A stretch of 64,000 bases of DNA from an uncultured Myxococcales bacterium (GCA_937146725.1 CAKZRU010000060.1:62001-126000); one strand, 5' to 3'; shown: positions 37,355 through 47,219, counted from the first letter of the stretch. Numbers and translations are program-made. Notes: generated by a model not told the origin, from the sequence alone.

Positions 37355-40300
37355 TTATAAACTCTCAATGAGCCGTAGGGCAATTTGAGGATTAAGGTTC
37401 ATTTGAGCCAAGATCTGAACGCCAGCTTGTTGAATGAGCTGTTCCTTAGCCAAGGCAGCTGTTTCAAAGGCCAAATCGGCATCTTTGATTCTAGACATAT
37501 AGTTTTCAGTGTGGAACATGGCAGCCGACAAACTGTTAATTTGCTTTTCAATTCGATTTTGAACAGCACCGGTGTCACTGCGTTGTGCCGAAATCTCATC
37601 AAGAGCTCGATCAAGTATGCGTATCGCATCTTGAGCTGACTTTTCGGTGCTTAAATCGATTTCTTTGATCGTTTGGTCTGCATTTACACTCAAGTAAGCA
37701 TTGGTTAAAGAATCAAAGGTACCTGCTAACTGTGCAAGATCAGGATCTCCAATATACAATAAACGTCCAAGTTCATTATCAATCGTGACCGAAGCTAACT
37801 CAATTTCGATGCCTTTTGCACTTTCAAGAATCAGTTCTCCACCAAAGTCTTGTGCCAAGTCCGATACGGTTTCTACAATGAACTTATCTCCCGCATAAAG
37901 CGTACCGGCACTAAAGCCAATATGCACATTATTCTGGAGTAAGGTATCAACGCTTGAGGCGGCTACAATTCCTGTATCTCCATTATCTTGGCGGGTATAT
38001 TGAATCATTGCGCCACCATCGACTTGGCCAGTTTGTACAACCTCAACCACAAAGGTGGTAGGGAAGGCCGGGTCGTCATAGGGGCCGGAACATTTTGGAT
38101 CACCTTGATACTGTAAAGCTTGGAAGCGGACTTCATCGCCAATCGTAAATTGGGCTGCAGGATCGATTTCTAAAGTAAGTCCATTATCGAGTTGAGTTGT
38201 GGTTTGCAAGGTGGTTGGCCCATTGGCAAAGCCATGATTTGCTCGTACGATAATCTCATCATCAATGTTAAGCGTACCAACTCGCTCTTCGATCTTGTAC
38301 TCTTTGCCCACCTCTAACATCGGCGCCGCTACATCAAGCGTATAGGTTGAATTAACAGCCAAAGTGCCAGCATCAACATCCGAGGTAAACTCTTGGTTCA
38401 CCTTCATTGTTTTTTGCTCGATTGTGGCCAATCTTATATCATTAGTTTGCTCAATCGTATGGTCACGCGTAAGCACAAAGGTAAACTCATCATCACGACC
38501 CTTGATGGCATTATCAACGGTAATATCAAAGCCAACATCAGTACCCAAAGCAGCCTGCAAATCAAGGGTACCTGTTGATACATCATGAGTACCACCAACA
38601 AGCGCACCATCTCGTTTTAGGGTTACAGTTTGGTCCATATTCATGCTGACGGTGATCTGGTCATTATTGGCCTTATCTTGATCGGTCAGGTTGAGTGTCA
38701 CCCCTGAACCGGTAAGATCCACACTGCCTCCGGTGATATTCACATTATTAGCAAGTTCAACCCCATCACGAGTCAAAGTTGCTGTTTTGGCCATACTTAG
38801 ATCAAGAGTATAGACATCATCAATAGATTGGAATGGGTCACTAAAGTTAAGACTTAAGTTTGGTGCTCCGGCAGTGAAAATCCCTGCAAAGGCCGCGTCA
38901 TTGAGGTCTACATTACCTCCAGCAGGTATATTAAAAGTCACTTCACTCCCAGCGACATTTACGTCCTCGATTTGGGCTTGCTTAATTGCATCGAGCTCCA
39001 CCACAAAAGAATCGCTATTAGCTACGCTTGCTTGGTCAATTTCTAAGCTAATGCCCATATCTAAACCTAGACCGGCAGCACCGCTAAACTTAGCATCACT
39101 AAGGTTTAAAGTTGTTGTCGCACCAGTAAGCGTAATACCGGTGACCATATCACCCGTACCCTGTCGCATAATGGCCACTGTTTGAAGTTGCTCTAAGCGG
39201 AAATTGAAAATGTCGCCTGTCTCATCTACCAAAGGATCGGCATCTACTGTGACATTAATCTCTAAGTCAGGATCAAAAGCAAAGGTTCCTCCAAAGATAT
39301 TATTAAGATTAATATTCGCTAAAGTTGCACCTGTAATCGTTGCACTTGTAGTTCCTAGAGCATGGACCTTAACTTGATCATCACCTACAAACTCTACCTT
39401 GATATCTTGGGGACCTACATCCCAACTATAGGTACTTGCACTGAGGCCAACGGTGGCCCCTGAATTAATTGTTGAGGCAGTGGCATTAATGCTTGTTTTA
39501 CCTTCAAAGGTTACGATTAAATCTTCGTCTTCAGTGAGTCGACTAAAGTTGCCAAGGGCTCGAACTTCAAAACTTCCGGGAATAGCAGGATTTGCTGCAG
39601 GATTTGCTGCAGGATTTCTGACTACATTTTCGGAAGTGCTTGCTAAATAGCTGACCTGCAAGTTCATGTCATTATTAGCACCACTATAGATTCCGGCAAC
39701 AGTAAGCTGTCCGGCATCATTGTTTCCAACTTCCGGCTCAAGACGAGCAGTGGTTCCATTAAAGGTGAGTACATAGTCGGTGTCATCAAAAGCGCCATTG
39801 TAAGTGCCAGCTGTATTTGCGGTCACTCCATCATCACCATTGACACTTTGGACCTGTACTGGGTCTATGGTTGTATCACCGGTAAACTTGACTTCAAGCG
39901 TGGTATTGCCCAAAGCCCCATTATAAGTATTATCGGCTGTCATATCGACAGGTGCTGGAGGTACGGCGGTTGAGCCATCTACACCACCAACAGAATTAAC
40001 AGAACGCTCGATGGTTGTTGCATCATTAGTAAAAGTAACTGTGACACCATCGACAATGTTATTGGCGACACCACTTTGCACATTGGATAGGGTAAAAGTG
40101 TCTTTAACCCCATTTTCTGTAATATGAATGAGAACATCACCACTTCCAGCGACACCTGTGCCAATGGTGGCGTCATTAGCGACTTCAATATCGATGGTTG
40201 CATCTTGAGATAACTGAAGGGTTGTTGGGTCTAAGTTAACATCAACAGTCCCTTCATAATTAGAGATGGTTTGAGAGGCAAATTGAATATTATTTCCTTG

Positions 40301-42742
40301 GGAGCTTCCATCAGTCGCTTGTAGCTCTGTGACAGCACTTGCAGAATTGAAATTGATATGTAAACCATTACTGAGCGCATGATTAACCCCAGCGATTGCT
40401 GTGATCGTACCTGCTTGTAAAACACCATTGTAGCTAAAGCGAAGCAAAGCAGCATCATCGGTGACTGGCTCGCCATTGGCAATGACTCGTCCTTCTTGGA
40501 CGACGTGTACATTGACATCAATATCATTAAGTTGCCCGTCATAGGCTCCGCCAATGGTCACAGTGCCTAAATCGGCATAGTCACTTCCAACATTATTGGT
40601 TCCGGTTGCTCCAATGACTGATTGGCTGGCCGCAAAGGTAAACTCAAGCCCATCAGCAAGTTGATTGACACCGGCTTCCAAGGTTGCTGCAGCTGTAATT
40701 GCTTGGCCATTAAATGTGGTCACATACTGAGCAAGGCCGGTCGGGCCTGCATTAGTGATTCTCACACCATATTGACCATCTCCACGTTCACCGATGAAAT
40801 TGATTTCCGGTGAACTATTACTCACCGCCTCCTGATAAGTGCCCGGTTGATTGGCGGTAAAGTTAGAAAAAGTTGGGTTTTCTTGGTCAAAGGTAATGGT
40901 TAAGTCATCCGCGATGGCAATTGGATTGTTGCCATTAACCACAAAGGAACCAAGAACAGTGGTGGTATTGGTTGAAAAATTATGCTCTGTAACTTCAACT
41001 TTGGCTTGGTTTGCACCTTGGGTATAACCACTTTCAATGACTCGAACTGTAAAGTCTTTGCTTACATCACCGGTATAATTACCTGCAATGGTGACTCCAT
41101 TACCCAAGGTTCCATCATATTCTTGACTACCACTTTCGCTCGTGACTTCTGGAGCTCGAACACTTGGTGCAAAGTCAATAAAGACATCTTCGCCGGTTGT
41201 GGCTCCGGCGATAAGCTGAGGCCCGTTGTTTGCATCAATAGTGAGGGCATTTACAATGATGCCATCTTGGGCTGTACTGACTTGGACGACTGCGCGCTTA
41301 CTTGGATCAGGTCCATCTGTACTACCCGCTTGGGTGACTTTAAGGATGTAATCACGGGTGAGCCCCTCATTATAACTTCCACCGGCAACGGCTGCTCCTA
41401 CTCCACCAAGTTGGAAATAATCACCTGTTACACCGACTGTGTTGGGTTGAGCAACAACACTTCCCTCAATAAAGGCAAAATCTTCGGCTGCGTTGGGGTC
41501 GCCACCGGCCGGATCTCGTTCCCACACAATTTGGGCTGTACCTACGCCTCCGCCTTGGACGACATGGCCAACAAAATCAACATAGTTGTCTTTTGAAACA
41601 TCACTTCCATCAAAGCGACCTCCAACTTGATTTAAACCTGCCGCAAAGCCACCGGTTGTGCTCAAGTTTTGAATGGTACCCTTGAGATCACGATCCGGCT
41701 CTCCCAAAATAACATCACCAGCCAAGTTATTTGGATCTAAGGTACGATCGGCAAGCCCAATGGCTTCGAGAACATTCTTGTGGGTGTAGGCGATTTGGAT
41801 GTTGCGACCATCTTTAGCCACTAATTGAAGCTCCCCATGAGATGATAAAGAGGCCACAACGCCTGTTTCATCTTCATAAGCATTAATCGCCTGTCTTAAT
41901 GCGCCATTCGCATCATAATCTTGAATGGCAAAACCACCAATTTTTACACCATTGATCGCAAAACTTTGGGTTTGAGTTAGGGTAAAGGGGCCAATCGCAC
42001 GGTTGGCAACAATACGGGTTTCACCTGCTCTAGCGGTCACTCCAGTCACTGAGGATAAGGCATTAATCGCTTTGGCTTTGGCAATGGCAGAACCAGACCC
42101 AAAGGAATAAGACACAGTGTCATCGCTATCATCAGTGGCTCGAATGGCAAAGCCATTGATCTTGAGATCACCGGTAGCAAGATCACTGACATGAACACCA
42201 AGACGCTGTGAGTCATATTGAGCAATACGTCCAACTGAACTATCACGGACATCATGAAGCTTGAGTTCAAAGCTATCTTTACGGAAGCCATCATCAACAA
42301 ATATACCAATGGAGTCTGCGCTACCATCAAGCAGTTTGATATTATTAAAGTGCGTTTGCTCAACCACCTTATCAATTTGATTAAGTAATTGCTTCGCTTC
42401 CTCATTGATTGCCAAGCGGTCAGCCTGTTGATAAGTCGCATTTGAGGCTTGTAAAGCAAGCTCTCTGATGCGCTGAAGCATAAGATCTAGCTGGCCTAAA
42501 CTGCCCTCAAGAGTTTGGGCGAGTGACATCCCATCATTGAGGTTTTGAATACTTTTTTTAAGGCCTCTAACCTGTGATTCTGCAAGTGTAATTGAACCCA
42601 AACGACCGGCATCATCAGCAGCTTTATTGACCCTAATTCCCGAGGAGATATGCTCCAAGGTTTTTGATAGCCGACTAGAGCTTTTACGCAGTGAACTCAT
42701 ACCTTTTAAGCTGTTGATATTCGAGTTAATCACTAATGCCAT
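37355..42742 (-). CDS. fliC: Giant flagellin (about 1,795 residues)
   Basis: The start is placed at MALVINSNINSLKG, the canonical flagellin N-terminus (AAGG upstream); an ATG ten codons earlier is in frame. D0/D1 N-terminal helices are clear (LEHISSGIRVNKAADDAG, LAESQVRGLKKSIQNLNDG), as are the C-terminal D1/D0 helices (NSLSAAMFHTENYMSRIKDA, LAFETAALAKEQLIQQAG, ILAQMNLNPQIALRLIESL). Flagellin IN motifs (LKINGFAIRA, FAINGVKIGGFAI) follow the N-terminal part. About 1,250 residues of beta-rich repeats are inserted where the surface-exposed D2/D3 domains normally sit. One repeat family contains GxYxGxxxxDxxVxV motifs, the other TLTRDG/LDL motifs. Typical flagellins have 250-600 residues. No flagellar export, hook or chaperone gene is in the window. 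Confidence 0.95.
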   Translation of the reverse strand: MALVINSNINSLKGMSSLRKSSSRLSKTLEHISSGIRVNKAADDAGRLGSITLAESQVRGLKKSIQNLNDGMSLAQTLEGSLGQLDLMLQRIRELALQASNATYQQADRLAINEEAKQLLNQIDKVVEQTHFNNIKLLDGSADSIGIFVDDGFRKDSFELKLHDVRDSSVGRIAQYDSQRLGVHVSDLATGDLKINGFAIRATDDSDDTVSYSFGSGSAIAKAKAINALSSVTGVTARAGETRIVANRAIGPFTLTQTQSFAINGVKIGGFAIQDYDANGALRQAINAYEDETGVVASLSSHGELQLVAKDGRNIQIAYTHKNVLEAIGLADRTLDPNNLAGDVILGEPDRDLKGTIQNLSTTGGFAAGLNQVGGRFDGSDVSKDNYVDFVGHVVQGGGVGTAQIVWERDPAGGDPNAAEDFAFIEGSVVAQPNTVGVTGDYFQLGGVGAAVAGGSYNEGLTRDYILKVTQAGSTDGPDPSKRAVVQVSTAQDGIIVNALTIDANNGPQLIAGATTGEDVFIDFAPSVRAPEVTSESGSQEYDGTLGNGVTIAGNYTGDVSKDFTVRVIESGYTQGANQAKVEVTEHNFSTNTTTVLGSFVVNGNNPIAIADDLTITFDQENPTFSNFTANQPGTYQEAVSNSSPEINFIGERGDGQYGVRITNAGPTGLAQYVTTFNGQAITAAATLEAGVNQLADGLEFTFAASQSVIGATGTNNVGSDYADLGTVTIGGAYDGQLNDIDVNVHVVQEGRVIANGEPVTDDAALLRFSYNGVLQAGTITAIAGVNHALSNGLHINFNSASAVTELQATDGSSQGNNIQFASQTISNYEGTVDVNLDPTTLQLSQDATIDIEVANDATIGTGVAGSGDVLIHITENGVKDTFTLSNVQSGVANNIVDGVTVTFTNDATTIERSVNSVGGVDGSTAVPPAPVDMTADNTYNGALGNTTLEVKFTGDTTIDPVQVQSVNGDDGVTANTAGTYNGAFDDTDYVLTFNGTTARLEPEVGNNDAGQLTVAGIYSGANNDMNLQVSYLASTSENVVRNPAANPAANPAIPGSFEVRALGNFSRLTEDEDLIVTFEGKTSINATASTINSGATVGLSASTYSWDVGPQDIKVEFVGDDQVKVHALGTTSATITGATLANINLNNIFGGTFAFDPDLEINVTVDADPLVDETGDIFNFRLEQLQTVAIMRQGTGDMVTGITLTGATTTLNLSDAKFSGAAGLGLDMGISLEIDQASVANSDSFVVELDAIKQAQIEDVNVAGSEVTFNIPAGGNVDLNDAAFAGIFTAGAPNLSLNFSDPFQSIDDVYTLDLSMAKTATLTRDGVELANNVNITGGSVDLTGSGVTLNLTDQDKANNDQITVSMNMDQTVTLKRDGALVGGTHDVSTGTLDLQAALGTDVGFDITVDNAIKGRDDEFTFVLTRDHTIEQTNDIRLATIEQKTMKVNQEFTSDVDAGTLAVNSTYTLDVAAPMLEVGKEYKIEERVGTLNIDDEIIVRANHGFANGPTTLQTTTQLDNGLTLEIDPAAQFTIGDEVRFQALQYQGDPKCSGPYDDPAFPTTFVVEVVQTGQVDGGAMIQYTRQDNGDTGIVAASSVDTLLQNNVHIGFSAGTLYAGDKFIVETVSDLAQDFGGELILESAKGIEIELASVTIDNELGRLLYIGDPDLAQLAGTFDSLTNAYLSVNADQTIKEIDLSTEKSAQDAIRILDRALDEISAQRSDTGAVQNRIEKQINSLSAAMFHTENYMSRIKDADLAFETAALAKEQLIQQAGVQILAQMNLNPQIALRLIESL
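39588..39617. repeat. 12-bp in-frame tandem duplication inside the flagellin
   Basis: The unit ggatttgctgca occurs twice and is followed by a half copy, encoding the repeated NPAANPAANPA linker between two repeat families of the giant flagellin. Confidence 0.85.
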
Positions 42743-42876
42743 TTGCTTTGCCTTTTTAGTCTTTGTATTCAAATATGTTTGCTAATGTTGCAAGCTAACA
42801 ATATTTATACAAATTAGAAAAGCTTTTTTTATTGAATATTTATATTTTCTGTCATGAATCTAAGCAGATATGTTGT

Positions 42877-43707
42877 TCAGTTTTTTATAATGCGATGGGT
42901 TTGCACTGGAATTGATTGCCGTACATCCCGTACACGGTCTAAATCGATTTCGGCCAAGCATAGGCCTTCACCATGCCCCTTGTCGGCCACAACATGGCCC
43001 CATGGATCAACAATCAGACTGTGGCCATAACTTTGACGCATACCCTTGGCATCATGTTGCCCCCATTGACCAGGCGCAAAGACCCATGCTTGGCATTCGA
43101 TGGCTCGAGCTTGCAATAAGATATGCCAATGGTCTTTACCGGTCGTTAGGGTGAAGGCCGAAGGTACAGCAATCATTTCAGCCCCTTGGTCAACGAGTGC
43201 TCTATACATTTCAGGAAAGCGTAGGTCATAGCAAATGGATAGACCTATCTTACCTAGGGCCGTGTCAGCCACAACCACATCTTGACCTGCACAAATACTG
43301 TCCGATTCATTAATACTGAGCCCACCTGGAACGTTTACATCAAAAAGATGTATTTTGCGGTAAGTGGCAATGGTTTCACCTGCCGGTCCAAATAATATAC
43401 TTGTATTATAACAGCGTTGCTGATCTAGCTTACCGGCTTCATCAAAGCGTTGTTCAGCCATAGAGCCTAGCAAAATATGGATTTTGAGTTCCTGTGCTAA
43501 CTGAGCAAAAAAAGTGGCAATACGTCCATCGATCGCTTCCGCCAATTCGACTTTATGAAACTGAGGGCCAAGCAAAGCGGTATTTTCGGGGGTGATGACT
43601 AAGGATGCTCCATAATCGGCGGCTCGACGTATGTATTGCTCGGCACGCTTTAGGTTGGCGTCTATATCTGTATTGGAACTCATTTGAACACAGGCTGCTA
43701 AAAACAT
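42877..43707 (-). CDS. Nit-type carbon-nitrogen hydrolase (amidase)
   Basis: This 276-residue nitrilase-superfamily enzyme has the complete catalytic triad: Glu41 (VITPEN), Lys118 (TYRKIHLFD) and Cys159 (GLSICYDLRFPEMY). Overall it is closest to the Nit1/Nit2 branch, which hydrolyses deaminated glutathione or omega-amides as metabolite repair; SAFTLTTGKDHWHILLQARAIE and PGQWGQHDAKGMRQSYGHS are typical of that branch. GGGGG precedes the ATG. It starts 31 bp after the cysteine desulfurase stop, so it is probably the third gene of the MerR-desulfurase-Nit unit, which fits a thiol/sulfur-related role. Confidence 0.94.
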   Translation of the reverse strand: MFLAACVQMSSNTDIDANLKRAEQYIRRAADYGASLVITPENTALLGPQFHKVELAEAIDGRIATFFAQLAQELKIHILLGSMAEQRFDEAGKLDQQRCYNTSILFGPAGETIATYRKIHLFDVNVPGGLSINESDSICAGQDVVVADTALGKIGLSICYDLRFPEMYRALVDQGAEMIAVPSAFTLTTGKDHWHILLQARAIECQAWVFAPGQWGQHDAKGMRQSYGHSLIVDPWGHVVADKGHGEGLCLAEIDLDRVRDVRQSIPVQTHRIIKN

Positions 43708-43738
43708 AGGCAGAACCCCCTTTGGTATAAATTGTGAC

Positions 43739-44923
43739 TCATGGTAGGTAAGATTTTAAAAGCTTAAGATTCTCTTGAACTTCTCTTAAATGATTATCGC
43801 GCCCTAGACCAAATCGTAGAGTTCGGCTCGCTTCTTCAGAGGTCAAACCCAAGGCAGTCAGTACATGACTTGCTTTTCCGGAGCTTGATTGACAGGCTGA
43901 CCCACGTGAAAAGGCAATATGTCCCCATGCTTCTTCGATCGCGCTCAAGGTCGGTTTAGACACGGTGATACTTAATACATGAGGCGCTTCGCCTCCCCCT
44001 TGTCGACATGCTGACGGATCAAGTCCCTTTAAACCTTGGTATAACTCATTCACAAGTGTATGAAGCCTTTGGTCCTCTAATGTCTTCAGTGCTTCTTTGG
44101 CTTCTTGTGCTGCTTGTCCTAATCCGATGATTTGATGGCTAGCTAATGTGCCCGGACGTAACCCACGCTCATGCTGACCACCAAAAAATAACGGAGGGAG
44201 TTTCAGAGCTTGAGAGCGTCGAGGAGATTTACGGTTGACATAAAGAGCCCCCACGCCTTTAGGACCGTAAAACTTATGGGCCGAAAGCGAAAATAGATCA
44301 ATGTTCAGTGCTTTGAGATCAATGGGGATTTTTCCGGCTGATTGTGCTCCATCTACATGAAATAGACATTCAGGATGTGCATGTTTAGCAATCAGTTCAG
44401 CAATTTCAGCAATGGCTTGCATCGTTCCGATTTCATTATTGATATGCATAAGGGAGACTAAGCGAGTATCAGCGTTAATCTCATTTTTAAGCTGATCAAG
44501 ATCAATATAGCCTTTGCGATCCACGTTTAATACCGTTGCTGTACACCCTTGTTCTACAAGCGTTTTAATCGGCTTAAGCACAGCACTATGTTCGGTTTTT
44601 TGGGTAATAACATGATGTAAGCCCACTCGTTTTAACCCACTCAAAATCGCAATATTATTGGCCTCAGTGGCTCCACTGGTAAAAAATATTTCACGGGCTT
44701 GAACTTTAAGTAAGCGAGCCAGTTGATCTCGAGCGTTTTCAATCTCTTCGCGTACCGCATAGCCCCAAGGATGTGCACTTGAGGGATTTGCATGGTGAGT
44801 TGTAAGCGAGCGGGTCATCTGCTTAATGACTGTTGGCGATACAGGAGTACTTGCACAATGGTCCCAATAGACAGTTGGTATCGCTTGGTCTGAATTAAGT
44901 GTAGCTTGGTCTGAATTAAGCAT
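43739..44923 (-). CDS. Cysteine desulfurase (NifS/IscS-like)
   Basis: This 394-residue PLP enzyme transfers sulfur from cysteine as a persulfide for Fe-S or thio-cofactor synthesis. It shows YWDHCASTPVSP at the N-terminus, FTSGATEANN, the DGAQSAGKIP segment, the PLP lysine K217 in SAHKFYGPKGVGALYV, and the persulfide cysteine C344 in SRGSACQSSSGKASHVLTALG, a short-loop arrangement as in NifS/class I-type enzymes. The first 13 residues duplicate LNSDQA through a 21-bp repeat (44883-44920). It is separated by seven bases from an upstream MerR gene. No iscU/nifU/sufE scaffold gene is adjacent. Confidence 0.95.
   Translation of the reverse strand: MLNSDQATLNSDQAIPTVYWDHCASTPVSPTVIKQMTRSLTTHHANPSSAHPWGYAVREEIENARDQLARLLKVQAREIFFTSGATEANNIAILSGLKRVGLHHVITQKTEHSAVLKPIKTLVEQGCTATVLNVDRKGYIDLDQLKNEINADTRLVSLMHINNEIGTMQAIAEIAELIAKHAHPECLFHVDGAQSAGKIPIDLKALNIDLFSLSAHKFYGPKGVGALYVNRKSPRRSQALKLPPLFFGGQHERGLRPGTLASHQIIGLGQAAQEAKEALKTLEDQRLHTLVNELYQGLKGLDPSACRQGGGEAPHVLSITVSKPTLSAIEEAWGHIAFSRGSACQSSSGKASHVLTALGLTSEEASRTLRFGLGRDNHLREVQENLKLLKSYLP
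44883..44920. repeat. 21-bp tandem duplication in the cysteine desulfurase N-terminus
   Basis: gcttggtctgaattaag occurs twice, 21 bases apart, adding one in-frame LNSDQAT copy before the conserved start of the enzyme. Confidence 0.8.
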
Positions 44924-44930
44924 AAAAAGC

Positions 44931-45410
44931 CTATGAACTACGATGCTTGGATGAAGGTTCGGAGATTCCTCTGATTAAATCCGAGGGGTGTGCTTCGCTT
45001 CGATCACAGTGCGCACAAGCTTGGGTAGGCTCAACTTCAATCGTACAATCATGACATCCTTGTAGAAAGGCAATACTGTCACTGAGTTCTTGCTCAACTT
45101 CTTTGAGTTTGGTAAGTGCCGATCGAACTTCTTTAAGTTTTTCAAGATAGGCGATTTCAAGCGCACGCATGCCTTGCGCAGCATTGCCTTGTGATTGCCA
45201 AGACTCAATAAGTTGTTGAATATCGGCAAGTGAGCAACCTAAAGCTTGTAATTTATCAATATATGCCAAGCGAGTAGCCTGATCAGCATGATAAAGTCTA
45301 AAGCCACCTTCGGTTCGCTCGTGAGGGGTCAGCAGGCCTAGTTCTTCATAGAGCCTCAAAGCTCTAGGAGAACGCTGAGTAAACTCTGCAAACTCACTGA
45401 TTTTCATCAT
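44931..45410 (-). CDS. MerR-family regulator with paired CxxC motifs
   Basis: This 159-residue protein has an N-terminal winged helix (MKISEFAEFTQRSPRALRLYEELGLL, RTEGGFRLYHADQATRLAYIDKLQALG) and a long coiled coil (~85-120) for dimerisation. Its C-terminal tail has C-x2-C-x9-C-x2-C (GCHDCTIEVEPTQACAHCD), a plausible metal or Fe-S ligand set. MerR proteins twist promoters with long spacers upon ligand binding. It is seven bases upstream of a cysteine desulfurase gene in the same direction, so it may sense Fe-S or thiol status and control the operon. A repeated GACTCATTT lies just upstream. The sensed ligand is inferred only. Confidence 0.9.
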   Translation of the reverse strand: MMKISEFAEFTQRSPRALRLYEELGLLTPHERTEGGFRLYHADQATRLAYIDKLQALGCSLADIQQLIESWQSQGNAAQGMRALEIAYLEKLKEVRSALTKLKEVEQELSDSIAFLQGCHDCTIEVEPTQACAHCDRSEAHPSDLIRGISEPSSKHRSS

Positions 45411-45416
45411 ATTCTT

Positions 45417-45439
45417 GACTCATTTCACTCGACTCATTT
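45417..45439. promoter_or_regulatory. Direct repeat GACTCATTT upstream of the MerR gene
   Basis: GACTCATTT occurs at 45417-45425 and 45431-45439, 14 bp apart, ending seven bases before the MerR start. It could be an operator or simply another short duplication; MerR proteins usually bind dyads, not direct repeats. Confidence 0.35.
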
Positions 45440-45495
45440 TATCTAGGAGAACTCTAATCGCTATTGCTGTGGTTAAAGTGAATCAAAGCAAAGTC

Positions 45496-47169
45496 TTACT
45501 GACAATTCTGGAAAGTAAAAGTGATTTCTTGACAAGCGCTAGGCATACGACAATCCGCTTCTACTGTGGGTGTACTTTCAATACGATCACTACTTGGCAA
45601 TAAGCGCTGTCTACCCAAGGGAGAAGTTGCAGTGATTTCTACATCAAAACGCTCATTACTTAGACCATCGCCATCAAAGTCAGCGCCATTACTTTCCGAG
45701 CGCCCCACTTCTATGCAAGCTTTGCCCTCTTGATCACTGATTTCGTTGTAGTGATAGCCGTGATTAACTCCAATCACATTAATTTCAGAACCAAAGACCG
45801 GAGCACCACAGGCATCGACAACGTTAACCACCCAGCATGACTTAGGAACGGGTTGGCCAACCGCAAATATACCACTTCCATAATAGGGAATACCTGTATA
45901 ATCAGTACCGTAAAGACCTCGTTGATTAAGTCGACCATTATCATCCACACCATCGTCCACAGCAGGTCCATAATTACCGGTTGTTTGTACACCCCTTAAG
46001 TATACATTTGGTACTTTTACGTAATAGTCACCTGGTGAGTTAATTCCGATATTTGTTTCTTGAGGAATATCAAAGCCCGGTTCTACCTCAGCAAAAATAT
46101 GAGCGACAAGTTGTTGTTGATCTAGGTTTAGGATACTCCACTGTCCTCGAGAAAAGTCTAATTGGTAAGCCATCATATCAATGGTTTCATATTGACCATC
46201 ATTATCTGAATCAATTTGTGGATCAGTAAGATAAGATGCATACATTTCCCAATCTACCCGACTATTTTCTTCTGTATGATAGTCGGTCGCTAGATAACCA
46301 TCAAATAGATCAGCAACCCATGCTCTCGTTTCATAAGATAACCTAGATAGACCATAAAGAACCAAGGTGTTTTGATTGTACTCAAGTCGTGAAATTGTTC
46401 TGGATTGCTCATCTCTAAGATCTCGATAAATAAAACGGTGCAGCCACAATAATTGGCCATCTGCACTTTCAAAGATCGAACCGAAATTACTTACTTCGTT
46501 GAGCTCATCACTGTTGTATGCATAGCCGGTATAAAATGAGCCATAATCATAGCTTTCATACACGCCGGGTGCTTCACAGATAGCGCCATCACAGCGGATT
46601 TCTTTGCCGGGAATGAGCTTAAAGTCAACTTTTAGTGTATTCACCGGAGGAGGCATATTGAACTTTTTAACAATGGGTACATAGCCTTCTGTGCTTTGTT
46701 GGCGTTCAGCAACCAATACTAAGCGTTCACATTGATTGACTTGGAACTCAAGTTCATAAACACCGCCTTCTCCAGGATAGGCAATCACTTCATCAGTTCC
46801 ACAAATCGCCCTAATATTCAGATCTGAAATCGACTGGCTTTGAATAGATATTGCTCGGCCATAAATCCTTAATTTACCGCTAAAAATGCAATTCCCACCA
46901 TCTTCGCAAGGGGCGCAGACTCTTGCTGTTGTACATTCTGCTTTGTCGCAGTCATTGGGATTTTGACATGGGTCAACGACTTCAGCATCGACTTCACTAT
47001 CCATTTCCATAAGCTCCATATCAATGACACCAGTATCACTGCTCATCATATCGATGACTTGATCATCTTTAGGTGGATTACAAGCGATGGAACTTAAAAT
47101 GACTAGAAAACTCAGCAAATAGTATGCTTGGGCTCTTGTTAAGGTGAGAACTGAATAACGAGAAAACAT
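45496..47169 (-). CDS. Lipoprotein of unknown function
   Basis: The second of two close ATGs (47167-47169) has GGAG seven bases upstream and is preferred; the first (47175) is too close. The ~557-residue product has a signal with lipobox LSSIAC, an acidic Met/Asp/Glu linker (MELMEMDSEVDAEVVD), and a Cys-rich patch (CQNPNDCDKAECTTARVCAPC). Beta-rich regions follow, including segments like DSDNDGQYETIDMMAY and DFDGDGLSNERFDV with calcium-binding D-x-DG spacing. It is probably attached to a membrane and displayed outside the cytoplasm. I recognise no enzymatic motif. The AgmX-type gene lies upstream on the same strand. Confidence 0.8.
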   Translation of the reverse strand: MFSRYSVLTLTRAQAYYLLSFLVILSSIACNPPKDDQVIDMMSSDTGVIDMELMEMDSEVDAEVVDPCQNPNDCDKAECTTARVCAPCEDGGNCIFSGKLRIYGRAISIQSQSISDLNIRAICGTDEVIAYPGEGGVYELEFQVNQCERLVLVAERQQSTEGYVPIVKKFNMPPPVNTLKVDFKLIPGKEIRCDGAICEAPGVYESYDYGSFYTGYAYNSDELNEVSNFGSIFESADGQLLWLHRFIYRDLRDEQSRTISRLEYNQNTLVLYGLSRLSYETRAWVADLFDGYLATDYHTEENSRVDWEMYASYLTDPQIDSDNDGQYETIDMMAYQLDFSRGQWSILNLDQQQLVAHIFAEVEPGFDIPQETNIGINSPGDYYVKVPNVYLRGVQTTGNYGPAVDDGVDDNGRLNQRGLYGTDYTGIPYYGSGIFAVGQPVPKSCWVVNVVDACGAPVFGSEINVIGVNHGYHYNEISDQEGKACIEVGRSESNGADFDGDGLSNERFDVEITATSPLGRQRLLPSSDRIESTPTVEADCRMPSACQEITFTFQNCQ

Positions 47170-47219
47170 GGTCATTCTCCAAAGTAGAAAACTCTAAATA
47201 TATAAGTAATTACTATTGC

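Noticed and set aside
40982..41596. 204-codon plus-strand frame opposite the giant flagellin
   Set aside because: It mirrors the repetitive Asp/Gly/Thr-rich flagellin codons on the other strand and has no start signal or family features.
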